The position numbers were made by a program, and so were the translations under genes. This document shows, in pieces, positions 43,336-54,124 of a stretch of 60,000 bases of DNA (the first letter of the stretch is position 1; the number at the start of each line of letters is the position of its first letter). The DNA lies in contig WPIO01000009.1 of NCBI GenBank assembly GCA_009760855.2, positions 8,464,001 through 8,524,000 on the forward strand, given 5' to 3'. The notes below the pieces were generated by a model that did not search any database, was not told the DNA's origin, and saw only the letters and a program-made list of their open reading frames with translations. The stretch comes from Cristatella mucedo. Taxonomy: Eukaryota > Bryozoa > Phylactolaemata > Cristatellidae.

Positions 43336-45479
43336 CCGCAAAAGGCTGCGGGGGTTAAGCCGCGTTTATGCAGCAAGCGTTTCTCGCTAAAGTGAGAATC
43401 CAAGCATAATCTGAAGTGCTAACTGACAAAGCTTTTATAAAAGTTGACTAGTGATGGAAGAGTGGAAAGAACAAAGGCTGTAAACTAAACTTTCTTCAGT
43501 GCCATACTCAATGCAGTACCACCCATAACAACTAAAACGTTGCCGTCTTAACCTGCCAACAACGGCTGGTCTAGCGTGTCGAATGTACTCCATCCGATTG
43601 CTAGGGTAGTAGCAATTTGACCGTACGAGTGCCCAGCCTCGTGCTTGTCAGAATTCAACCCTTCATAAAGCTTGACTTCGGCATTGTGGCCTTTCCCGGT
43701 GAATAAATAAGGCTCAATTGGTTTGCTGTATAATTTCGGGATTTTCGCAGCCTTAACAGTTTTGGCATTCACTCGTTTCTTTATGTCCTACCGTGAATCT
43801 TGCTTATGCACTCATTATATCCGAATTCGGTCTTCCTTCTTGTTGAAAGTTTACCCGGTCGATTTTCCTGTTGTTTTCTACTTGCTTTACCCACTTAGTT
43901 ATCATGGAAAATAATGTTGATTAGGTAGTTTGTGGGAGGTAGGCAATGGCCCTCCGCTGTGCACCTCCCGGTGAATTTAAACCTTCCGCCATTACCTGTA
44001 TCGCCCTCCGCTGCCTCATGGTCCGATTCCTTTATGAAGATCTCGCAGTATTCCGTAAACAGGGACTTTCGTGAAACGCATGTATGATTTCGCCGGTCAA
44101 GTCGTTCGCCATACTTTAAAAAGCAATTAAGAAGGCTCGCCCCTGACGGCGCATATGATCGATTGGTCGTTTATTCGGTCTTGCCTCGGTCTTGGCCATG
44201 AAGTAGATAGAACCTTGCTCAGCTTCTCAGTAGTCATTCAATCTCCTGTAAGTAATACACCAGCCAGGTCTGTCTTTGGGACGTATACCCCAAATACTGA
44301 AGCAGGACTGAAGCCAGACTGGCCGTGTAGAGGCGGCATCTGAGGGCGGTTCTAAAAGCTTTGCGGTGGGCATTCTGCGCGAAGGTTCAAGGTTCAAAGT
44401 GCAAGGTTCAAGGTGCTCCTCCCTGTAGAACCGCACCCTTTTTCTTCGCTGCAGTATAAAATGGGTGCCCTTCAAAGTTCATGCGGCACGCATGTCCAGG
44501 ACCGGTTGCCAGAGGGGCGATTATTACTCTTTAGGGGAAATCTTTTATTTTTACAGCCGACAAAGGTAAAGTTCTTTTTAAACACGCCATTAAAGTGGCC
44601 TGTTGAGAAGCGCTGCAAAACATTCAAATTGAGGTGTGCATCCATATTTGTAACGGAGGGCAGGAGATACGTCGTCTTCGGTTCGACCTTCCCTGCCGAA
44701 GTTATGCCGTCCCCGAGCCGCTTGGCTGTAGCATGGCTAGCGCCAGTGGAACGACCATTTAATTAATATCTTTATAAAAGCAAACGCTTTTGCCAACAAA
44801 CATGGGATAAATTAGGCCTAGTGAGTAACGATTCCTAGAAGCAGCCAGATGGCGACCTTTCACAGACGCATTGTACAATCTCTGTGGGCCCCCACCGTGG
44901 GCGCAGTCTGACCTTACATGCCCCAGCCGATAAGACATGGGCTGAGGTTGAGAATCTCGCTTTGGCCGCCTGGCGCTTTTCGGCATTACGACGCAGGTAA
45001 ATCTGACGACATTTCGACAAAACCTGCCCCAAGGGCACGTCATGTTTCTCAGTTGTGGACAAGCTTAAAGCAGTACCATCAATGTGCGTATAAACTCGGC
45101 GGATATCTGTGAAATAAGGATACTTTGAAATGCCTCGGGTGGGAGGATGTGCTAAAGCTGTACTGTGCAACAGTGAAAAAAAAGCAAGTGAAAACAAAAA
45201 GATAACGCGCCGAAACGGTGTGGCTACGGTCGTTAGAAGACTAATCAGAGGCTGCCTGAATGAACACAGATCATCTAGTATGTCCTGAAACTCTGAAAGC
45301 CGGAAAAGCTTGCAAAGATCTCACCCGTAAGATCTCACCTGCAGCTTTTAACGTTCGCGTTCGGTTTCTTCTTTTAGCACCCCTGTGTCAATCGATAAAG
45401 ACGCGGAGCTTTCCTTTGCCACGCTTCGTTACTAATGCAACTGGTGAGCCGTGATTTCACACTAGGTAAGGCGGTTGCT
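43336..45479. other. Intergenic, no feature assigned
   Basis: Short frames such as 43772-43548 (minus) and 44413-44766 (plus) have no recognisable motif. The position beside the gypsy RT at 45480-46395 makes decayed LTR-retrotransposon sequence possible, but I could not identify integrase or LTRs. Confidence 0.4.
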
Positions 45480-46395
45480 TTTCAGACCTTGGTACCGAGG
45501 TCGTGAAAATCGGTTGCCAGATTGGGCAGGAACATGCGCTAGTACTGTACTAGACTAAAGAAAGATCTTAGTTCGCCAACGTCTCATGCTTTAGGCGCTG
45601 CTTCAATTGCTTTAACTTTCTTGTAAGTAGGGTGTAGGCCTGGCTAGTCCATTCGATGTCCCAGGTAGTCAACTGAAGGTTGCAAACATGCGAACTTATC
45701 TCTATGAATTTTCAAGCCAGTCCCATTTAGTTTCTGCAACGCAGCTTCGACGTTTTCAAGATGAGAGACATGGTCTGTAACCCTCATTACAGATATCGTC
45801 TTGATAACACATAACACATTGTAATCCCAAAAGCAGCTGGTCCATAGCTCTCTGGTGGATTGCTGGTGCAGAGACAACACCGAATATGAGGTGGCTGTAG
45901 GCAAGGAGCCCTTATGTTTAGTTATTGTGACGCATTGCCGAGATGCATCGTTTAGTGGTATCTGAACGAAGGCTCAACACGAGTCGTTTTTTATACAACA
46001 CCTCAGTGTTAATTTTTTCCCTGAAGAAGATCGTCAGCATATGGCACTGGGCACTTTTCAACAATAAGGTTAGGATTTATAAATATAAATCATTTGTACA
46101 GCGCCCTCAGAGAACTTAATCTCTGCTCAGGCGCTTCGCATATGCCGCGGGACTCGAGCCTACGACATCGGCCAGACCTTGCTTGATAGGGGTGAGAACC
46201 TTAAGCACTGGACCAAAACTTACAATCGCCACATAGACGAACGTTACCGTTAGGTTAATAACTGGTACAACCGGAGTGGCCCAGTCGCCCTGTTATTTTA
46301 TTTTAGTGATGACACCATCACTTTTTAATTTCACAAGTTTCTTCTCAAATTTTTCTCTTATAATGAATGGCATAAGAGCTTATATAAGTACTGTG
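45480..46395 (-). mobile_element. Ty3/gypsy-type RT remnant split by a SINE
   Basis: Minus strand. 46390-46240 encodes MPFIIREKFEKKLVKLKSDG then WATPVVPV, the RT N-terminal fingers. After SINE-2 (46240-46083) it resumes at INPNLIVEKCPVPY, then NASRQCVTITKHKG, and LENVEAALQKLNGTGLKIHR with YLGHRMD. Several frameshifts and stops. A different lineage from the 4885-5340 copy, judging from the motif wording. Confidence 0.8.
46083..46240 (-). repeat. SINE-2 copy inserted in gypsy RT
   Basis: Minus strand: TTTGGTCCAGTGCTTAAGG (A box region), GGCTCGAGTCCCGCGGC (B box), then GAAGCGCCTGAGC, AGAGATTAAGTTCTCT and GAGGGCGCTGT. The last two thirds equal the LINE-A 3' stem-loop. Confidence 0.85.
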
Positions 46396-46950
46396 CCTTA
46401 ATTATATAACTATATTATTAATTAATATATATTATTATATAATTATTTATATATATTATTTATTATTATATAACTTATATTCTCTTATAGTGAATGGCAC
46501 AGTCCTTTGCTTTTGATGCACAATTCCTGACTTGAGATGCAGGGCTGCGCTTAAGCCAGCGAACTTATTCTGACAACTATTGAAGAGTTTGGATTGTACT
46601 TCGATTGTATCAACGACACATCATCCTCAACGGTCATCTGGTGAGATGTACTGACACAGGAGAAGTCAAGGTTAAGTACAGCAATTTATTCTCTGCCTAG
46701 TAGTGGAACATCTTGCTCGGCCATTGTAAAAAGACGCAGTCGGGTTGCGATCTATCCGTGGCGTACCGTGGACCATACAACTCCCAATGGCGTCTCCACG
46801 CTATCATATGAGCGTAATGCAACTGAAGTTTTTCTGAAGGGGCGCATGTGACCATGATTTTATATACACGAATAACGGAGTTGACCGCGTATCGAACTCC
46901 GTGAACGGGTCGTGCCCTCAATGTCTACTTTAATAAGGTTGGCTGGTGGC
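46396..46950. other. AT-rich segment between direct repeats, no gene
   Basis: tctcttataatgaatggca (46361-46379) recurs as tctcttatagtgaatggca about 120 bp on. Between them lies almost pure A/T. The remainder shows no recognised feature. Confidence 0.5.
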
Positions 46951-47949
46951 ACTTGGCCATCTGTGGCATGGCTGGGGGGGGGGCGGCACTGGCGGCTGAG
47001 GCCTCTGCTGGCCACATCCGGCGACGGCGGCGACCTCTCCTGACCACATCAAGAAGCGAACTTATTGGACGAACTCTCGGAACGGAGAGGCGAAAAGAGG
47101 CTAAGCGTCAAGAATACGGTAAAGGACACAAATGCCTGGAGAACTCTTTAAAGATGTTGGTCTCACGGCAGAGGAAGAAATCTCAAGAAAAATGAATGCA
47201 TAGACTATCTCCGACAAGAAATTGCAGCTAGGTTTTCAGGGTTCGCTGATCTTGATGTTAAATTTGGTTCCTTGATGGAGGTTGAGCAGCTTTTGAAAAC
47301 AACTGGGCCAACCAAACTCTACCAACAATTGTCTAGATCTCGGAGGCTTGCATTTTTCAGACGTTAATTAAACAGAGCTGTTTGTACTAGAAATATGGGA
47401 CTTAAAATGCTTCTTGCCACACGTTAGACTCGGCACCAAATACCTCCACCGGAACTCATGCCGTGCATTGTCAGTTATGGAGAAGATGCGTTTCTTAATT
47501 TGAGAATTGCCTTGCAGGTTCTTCTCTCAGCATAACTGTATCCGCAGCGAAGTGGCGAACGTTGCTTTAGCAAGATGAAGATAAATAATCCTGTCTCATC
47601 TGAGATCCTCGATTTCGCAAGATCGACTCTCAGATTTATCCATAGAGAAAGAAACACTAGAAAACATTGACTTTCAATAGATCGATACATCAATACATCA
47701 GCTAATCAGTAATAGACCAACTTGTCACGTTCAAGGTAAACAAAAATTCACTTAAGTTAAAGCTGCGATAACCACCTTGTACCTTTACTATAGTTAATAC
47801 AACTTGATATCGACTCGATATATCTGCTAACGTAGTTTTTTCTTTATCTCTCCTGGGCTGGAGCTGTTTTGCAAAAACTTTAGACAAGGGGAGGGAGGCG
47901 CCATTTGCGAATTTGTCCCCGGGCGCCGAAAGGTCTAACTGGGTCACTG
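46950..47949 (+). pseudogene. hAT transposase remnant, type 2 (second copy)
   Basis: Plus strand: GSLMEVEQLLKTT, then PCIVSYGEDAFLNLRIALQV, then a broken dimerisation block (GERCFSKMKINN). Colinear with the 2491-2153 copy. The terminal block at 47830-47949, read in reverse, starts cagtgaccca and continues tagacctttcggcgcccggg. It matches 1633-1700 and marks the 3' element end. Multiple stops. The 5' limit is uncertain. Confidence 0.7.
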
Positions 47950-48539
47950 CTTTAGCTTAACTTGCAGATATTCCCGCTGTTCCGGAACTTAAAATACCAC
48001 GTAGAACACAACGAGTTAGTATTATCATGCCGGACTTTAGGTTTTACAGTTTTCGACTGCATTATAGCTGGCGACGAACTTGCCGAAGAAAAAGCTGACG
48101 ATGCACCATCTTCGCTAAAAGCTCCCGTATGAACTTCGCTCGTCCACGGATGTTCTTCTGTATCTTGCCGCGAATTCAACGGAGAAACAGAGCACTCTAG
48201 CTCAGGCATTGGAACAATACTATTGCTATTGCATTGATAGTTTTCAAAGCTAACAGTAAATGTATTTATATCGTTATAAAGAACCATACAATATGCCTTT
48301 ATTGTAGTTGTAAACAAGGGAAAATATCTTCATTTTTTTCATGGAAGCGAATGCAATATATTCGTATGCATTTTCAATCACATTATTGCTGAATGTTGAC
48401 TAAAAATGATTTTTCCTTTAGTCTCTCATGGGTAACTCAATAGTCTTCCTAGTCCTCACCGGTCGTTTTCCTTTCATCATCTTCTTCCGTTTCGTCGTCA
48501 TTCACAACTGCAGTTACCAGCATGAAATTAAACAGATTT

Positions 48540-49505
48540 ATTTTGATTTGAGAAAAACCAAGCTTCCAGCGTGCACGATTACTGACTTCGAAGCTACTGA
48601 GAAAATATCTACTTTATCAGGAAGAACAGCCATTCAACAACATTCGACGTCTGGCAGCAGAATTTTGGCATCAACGTTAGCCGATGCGGGTGCCTGTTGC
48701 TTAAGATGTCGATTCAACTTCCGCTCGGCTAAAGAAACGTTGGACCCGTACTTTTCGTCAGAATTATCACCGCTAGATTACGATTTCAACAGGGAGTAAG
48801 CAGAGGCAGTTTCATCTGAACCCAACTGGCCTTCGCTCCCATTCCAGAGCTTGATGAAGGATGTCTCAAATGCAGGACTGTGAACAATATCTGTACCAGT
48901 TCTCAGGTACTTCTCGAAGTCGAATGATAGAGAAATGATGCAATCAGTGTCCGGGACCGGACATGTGATGCGGCAATTGCTCCAGCATGAACTTCAAGTG
49001 CGAGAGTAACAGATTTAAAATCAGCCAAGGCCGCTTCATGCAGATGAATGAAATAGCTTTGCGCGGCTGTCGGGATCATTTCGGAAAGCTCGTGGTACGA
49101 ACCTTCAATATTGGGCAGCAAAGCTCAAACATTTTTGTAACTTAAAGACAGAAAGTCACATTATAATTTACAAGGAGTAATGATGTTAAAAAGCAGTCTA
49201 TCGCACTCCTTGAGCTTGGACAACTTCGACATTAATGTCCAAATTAGTTCGGCCACCAATGAGAGAAAATGTGCACTTTACTTTCTGACTGCGAAATTGA
49301 GATGATGACCGAGGCATTCCAACAGCGACAGATCACACGGATTCGCTGTTGCCGCTTTATAGAAAAATGATCACCAATAAGGCAGACTAATCGTTCGGCT
49401 GGTAGGTCGTACCAAGTGTTGCACGGATGAACTCCACCTGGTTGACAGCTGTGAACGCTGTCTCATCAAGCAATAGGGCAAATGCCAGCAAGCAAAAAGG
49501 GGGGT
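48540..49505 (-). pseudogene. hAT transposase remnant, type 1 (second copy)
   Basis: Minus strand: ALLLDETAFTAVNQVEFIR (near 49470), LSLLECLGHHLNFAVR, AALADFKSVTLALE, FDFEKYLRTGTDIVHS and a C-terminal LLP.SNVVEWLF-like block. These align in order with the type-1 copy at 3-1338. Heavily frameshifted. Confidence 0.7.
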
Positions 49506-49599
49506 CAGTGCCAACCTATTTTCCAGGCAATGTAATGAAAAGACCTATATATGTAGTAAACACACGGTATACAAATAACTGATAAAAATACACGTTGAA

Positions 49600-51830
49600 A
49601 TTGCATGAATGCAAGGAACTTACCAATAAAGTTGGTTATATCTTTGAAGAGAAATTGGCAGTGGCCTTTGCCATTGCCGTCGATTGCCGCGCATTGCCCT
49701 CGCATGTACGTTCAAGATTGGTTGATAGGACGCGGTTGCACTTTTAATACAGCTCACAGTTACGCAAGAAAAGTGCGATCTCCTCCCACCTGCTCTGTTT
49801 GTAATTGTAACAGACAACAATAAAGGCCGCTGCCAATTTCTCTTCAATTCGCCGGGAATTGGGGTATTATCCCAGGACATTGCTGGCGATTGCCGTTCAT
49901 TGCTCGAGATTGTACGTTCGCGATTGGTTGAAAGGATTTGATTGCACTTTCAACACAGTGGGCTGTGAGAGGTAAGATATATTTGATCTTGGCCTGGTCC
50001 CTTTCCAATAATTTGCGATCGACCATAATGGACTGCCGAATTCGCCCGGGCCATTGCCGTCTGTTGCCATGCATTGCCCACGATTGAACGGTCAGAGCTG
50101 GTGGAAAGTATGTGTGCACGCAGTGAGATGTTACGCGGAATAAGAATTGGAGCTTGGTGCAGCCGATTTCTCGTCGACTTGCTACGGATTTCGGTATTGG
50201 TCCCTGCCTTTTCTGTCGATTGCCGTGTATTGTTGACATTAAACGTGCAAAATAGCTTGAAAGTCCTACGATTTCACTTTTAGCACAAAGAAATGTGAAA
50301 TGCGATGACAATCGCCACTTCGTGCAGCCAATTTAGTATCAACTTGCCACGGATAGTAGTGGATTGCTGCTTCGAGCCGAGCCGTTGCCTTAGATTGCCA
50401 TGCATTGCCCGAGATTGTACGAGTGAATATTCTTAAAATGATGTGGTTGAATTTAACCAGTGTGCTTTGTAACATGCATTACAAATTGAAGCATTGCGAA
50501 ACCGATTTCAGGGTATTTTGCATCAGATTTCTGTAAATTGAGGTATTAGCCCGGGCCATTGCACTCAATTGCAGTGCATTACTGCCGAATGATCGAGGTG
50601 ATTGTAGTGAAATTGTGGGATTACACAATTACCAAAAATTAGAGCAACGTGCAATCACCATTAGAGCTTAAAATGTACGTATTCTGGTCGTTTTTCGGCG
50701 GGTTGCGGTACATTGACGTACTGGCCCGGGCAGTTGCAGTCAATTGCAGTGCATTGCTGCAGAACGGCTGAGGTAATTACAGTGAAGTTATGCAAGTACA
50801 CAATAACCGAAGAGTAGAGCATTGTGCAGTCATAATTAGAGCTTCTAGTGTACGCTTTATGGTCGCTGTGTAGGTGATTGCAGCGGATTTCGGCGGATTG
50901 AGGTGGATTGCGGTATGGGACCGAGTCGTTGCAGTCGATTGCAATTCATTACATGAGACGTGCGTGCACACTGGAGCGAAATTTTGTGGATGCACTTTGA
51001 ACCGAGCCTAGTCCTATATGCAATGTCAATTAGAGCTTCGCGATGGCGATTTGAGGAGGATTTGCAGTGGAATAGAGTGGATTGCGGTAGTTTTCCAGGT
51101 CATTTCACGCGATTGCCACCCATTGCCACAGTGCGAGGTTGCACAATTTTTTTTATTTTACGTGGTTGTGCACACAGCACGGTGCACTTTAATATGCAAT
51201 AAAAACTGGAGCTCAGCGCAATGTATTTCGATTTTGTATGCGGCGGATTCTGTGGATTGAAGTAGATTGCAGAGCGTGCTGTCATATGCAATCAAAAAAG
51301 GAGCTCTTTGATCAGGATTTCTTTCGTTGCATGGTGGAATGCAGTGGGTTGCGGTGGATTGCGGTAGATTGCGGTATTGGCCTGGACCACTGCAATCTTA
51401 TTTCAGTGGACTTCGTGAAACGCGTGAGCGGAATCACGCGAAATTTTCTGGGTACATTTGCGTGTAGTGTAGTTTGATATTCCAGACTTTTTGGAGCTAT
51501 TCGCAGCAGATTTGGGGTAGATTTGACGAGAACTAGAATGGATTGCGGTAGAGGCGACCGGCGCCAAAGCTCGTTTGCATAAGTGCGCGTGCACGCAGCG
51601 ACATGAAATTTTGTGGACAGATACATTCGGATGTGTACTACAATATCAGCGAAAAGTTTGAGCTCGGCAACGCTTACGTCTGGTCGTTGCTACCCTAATT
51701 AGAGTAGATTGCGGTGGATTGCGGTGGATTGTGGTGGATTGTGGTGGATTGTGGTGGATTGCGGTGGATTGTGGTGGATTGCGGTGGATTGCAGAGGATT
51801 GAGGTGGATTTCGGTAATTCGTCTAACCCG
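49600..51830 (+). repeat. Tandem satellite array, about 172-bp unit, about 12 diverged units
   Basis: A block like cccgggccattgccgtcgat (then tgccatgcattgcc) recurs near 49660, 49875, 50047, 50203, 50380, 50551, 50726, 50921, 51090, 51381 and 51558, mostly 156-195 bases apart. Each unit also holds a ttggagct block, a gaaattttgtgg or ttgcacttt block, and a gcggattgcggt block. Units are strongly diverged. Positions are by eye. Confidence 0.75.
51706..51812 (+). repeat. 10-bp minisatellite (gcggtggatt)n
   Basis: About ten near-perfect units with only C/T and a few other changes, at the right end of the satellite array. The same gcggtggatt motif occurs singly in satellite units (e.g. 51355, 50905), so this is a local expansion of a satellite subrepeat. 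Confidence 0.92.
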
Positions 51831-52076
51831 CCATGGGTTCACGGCGATGTAGATATTGCTCGTAGGCAAAATCTGATAGCCAAGTCTTTAAAATTCGCTA
51901 ATGAAATACACTCACAATTAAATTATGTTTTATATTTTATATGCAACAGTTTATTAACTTCCGTAGTGAGACAAGTATGCAGATTGTTTTTTCTCCTAGC
52001 TTCTGTATCTGTCAGGACAGTTTGTTAATTGGACTCGCTGTGTTGCGCTACTTGTTGCCAAAGGCGTGAGCTTGTC

Positions 52077-52255
52077 ATGTCTTCTCAGAAGCGTCGCGCT
52101 GAAGTGAAAGAGCACGGCAGCAAACGCGGTCAGCGGATAAATCATGGGAAACCTCGAAATCGCTTTGGTCAGTTTGATGGTGTGGGTGACGTTTCTTCAT
52201 GGAAACTGAAGCTGAGCTCCCTTGGACTGCAGATACGAGAAGTCGAAGGTGACGG
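52077..52255 (+). CDS. OTUD3: First coding exon of OTUD3-like OTU deubiquitinase (partial)
   Basis: ATG at 52077-52079 opens a basic N-terminus (MSSQKRRAEVKEHGSKRGQR), then SSWKLKLSSLGLQIREVEGDG to a donor GACGG|gtaag at 52255/52256. The end matches the OTUD3 lead-in 'LGLKLREVPGDGNCLFRA', where the next exon should supply the Asp-Gly-Asn-Cys catalytic motif. The codon is split after GG, so phase 2 fits a following C/T. OTUD3-type enzymes cut ubiquitin chains in the cytosol. The OTU domain, including the catalytic Cys and His, was not found up to base 60000; intron 1 would be at least 7.7 kb and filled with LINEs and a hAT. Alternative: an orphan exon or pseudogene piece. Confidence 0.7.
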
Positions 52256-52433
52256 GTAAGCAACTGAAATACTCGCATTTATGTCCGTGGTAAAAATGGG
52301 CATGGAGGTTTCGCAAACACATTGGTGTTTGTTAAGGGCGTGTCTTGATTTTCACGTGGTTTTGCTAGTCCGCATTCCGCTAGCACTGCCCAACTGCTGT
52401 AGCTGGAGCTATTATAATGTAATGCTTTTCCGT

Positions 52434-52850
52434 CTGTAACTCCGCAAAGTCACACGGACTAAGTGATTGTTACGCAGCAGTTTTATATAGCGCCCATAGA
52501 GCATATTCGGCTTTCAGTACGCATGCAGTAGCCAAAAATACTCCATACCGTACAGCAAAATGTAAAGTGCCTAGAAAGAGATTGAGTTCTCAGAAGGCGT
52601 TATATCAATCTATTATTATTATTATTATTATTATCATAGCAAAGAGAAAGAGAGAAGCGTAGCTGAGTCACGAGGGCAGTCGAGGGAGTGAGCAGCGTGG
52701 AAGTAGCAGTTCAGGACGGCTGGAAAGAATGTGCCACAGTTGGAAGCAGGAGAATAGATGTCTTTGCTCAAGAATTGAAGTGATTTTCACAGTCCAGGGC
52801 ATCGCAGAGCAAATGCTTCGTCTTCAGAGTACCTAGTGTATTTCCTTATC
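52434..52850 (-). mobile_element. LINE family C fragment, second copy
   Basis: Aligns with 20240-20600 in the same orientation: gtaactcc.c.aagtcac-like start, ggctttcagtacgcatgcag, gaagtagcagttc.ggacggctgga, and cagtccagggcatcgcagagc. Split by a LINE-A tail at 52560-52640. Confidence 0.65.
52560..52640 (+). mobile_element. Minimal LINE-A insertion (3' tail only)
   Basis: Only the stem-loop tail is present (tgtaaagtgcctagaaagag ... ctcagaaggcgttatat) plus (ATT)n. The bases agcaaa occur on both sides (52554-52559 and about 52640), fitting a short target duplication. Confidence 0.75.
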
Positions 52851-52984
52851 CCATTCGCCATTGTTCTCTCAGCCATGCCTGCTAGATTATTCCCTTAGAC
52901 ATCTGGATATAGTAGCTTGGCTTGGCATCTGAACCACTGCATCTGTGACATCTTGGTTAGGCCTTTATGGTTCAATCCTTTCTT

Positions 52985-53275
52985 GTCTTGTTTTGCCTGT
53001 GCGTCATGACTCAGGTGGTGCAAAACTCTGCAGCTAGGCTTGTCCATCGTGAGCAGCGCAGTTGCCACATCACACCAATTCTCGCCGACCTGCACTGTCT
53101 CCCAGTCAAGCAGCGCGTCACTTCAAGGTTTTTGTCACTCACTTTTAGGTCCCTTCATTCTCTGGCTCCAGCCTACCTATCAGAACTACTCCCCCACCAA
53201 GTGAAGAATCGTACAACCATTTGTGACATCCTGTCTCGAGTTCTGTAACTCATTGCTTGCTGGTCTACTGGTGTG
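52985..53275 (+). mobile_element. LINE-A segments in scrambled order
   Basis: 52985-53214 encodes the late RT part (QNSAARLVHREQRSCHITPI ... AYLSELLPHQ). 53215-53275 encodes an earlier part (CLEFCNSLLAGL). It is followed at 53276 by a still earlier part. The order is the reverse of the normal protein order, although all pieces are on the plus strand. Confidence 0.8.
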
Positions 53276-54116
53276 CCGCACATGGATAGCAGCAAATTTT
53301 CTTAAATTGAATGAGGGTAAAATAAATTTCCTAGTTATGGGCAAACCAAGTGTGATTCAGAAATTTGACAGGCTGACACTCAAAATCGGCTCTGCCAGCA
53401 TATCTCCTGTTGAATCTGCACGAAATCTAGGTGTCCTGTTCCAAAGTGACCTTTCGTTAGACGACCACATTCGCACCACAATCAAGTCTGCCTACTGTCA
53501 GCTACATAAAATTGCTGAAACTCAGGCTATCTTAGACAGGGATACCACATCTAAATAGGTCCATGCTTCTTGTGACATCTGTCTTGACCTCTGTAACTCA
53601 CTGCTTGCTGGTCTACCGGCTTGTGCAATCAGGCCCTTACGGCTGTGCAAAACTCTGCAGCTAGGCTTGTCTGTCGTGATCGTCACAGTTGCCACATCAC
53701 AGCATTTCTTGCCGACATGCACTGGCTCCCAGTCAAGCAACGGATCGACTTCAAGGTTTTGTCACTCACTTTGAGGTCTTTTCATTCTTTGGCTCCAGCC
53801 TACCTCTCAGATCTACTCCCCCGCCAGGTTAAGCATCGTACCACCTGCTTTTTGGAAACTTACTGTTTACCTATACCTCGTATAAGCCTCAAATCCTTCG
53901 GAAACCGTGCCTGTAGTTCGTATGCTCGCAAAGCCTGGAGCTCACTACCGACGCACATCACAACGTCCCCTGACATGACGACATTTAAAAAGAAGCTTAC
54001 AATGCACCTGTTTATTTTAGCATTTGGTGGGTATTTGTGACTCGTCCTTTGTGTGCATGTACCTGCATACACTATGCCTGCTGCTTGCGAATGTTATTAC
54101 CTGACATTTGGTAATG

Positions 54117-54124
54117 CTTTATAT
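54117..54124. repeat. 8-bp target site duplication, left copy
   Basis: ctttatat immediately before the hAT end CAGGGGTGTCC; the identical right copy is at 56835-56842. Eight bases is the hAT standard. Confidence 0.95.

Noticed and set aside
43548-43772. 74-codon minus-strand frame that looked like LTR-element coding sequence
   Set aside because: I could not match any specific domain, and no neighbouring LTR or integrase was found.
49600-51830. CRISPR-like repeat array
   Set aside because: Repeats are long, diverged and without unique equal-length spacers; the genome is eukaryotic.
51714-52028. Frame with a VDCGGLWWIV repeat
   Set aside because: It is the translation of the 10-bp minisatellite and does not continue into the OTUD3-like frame.
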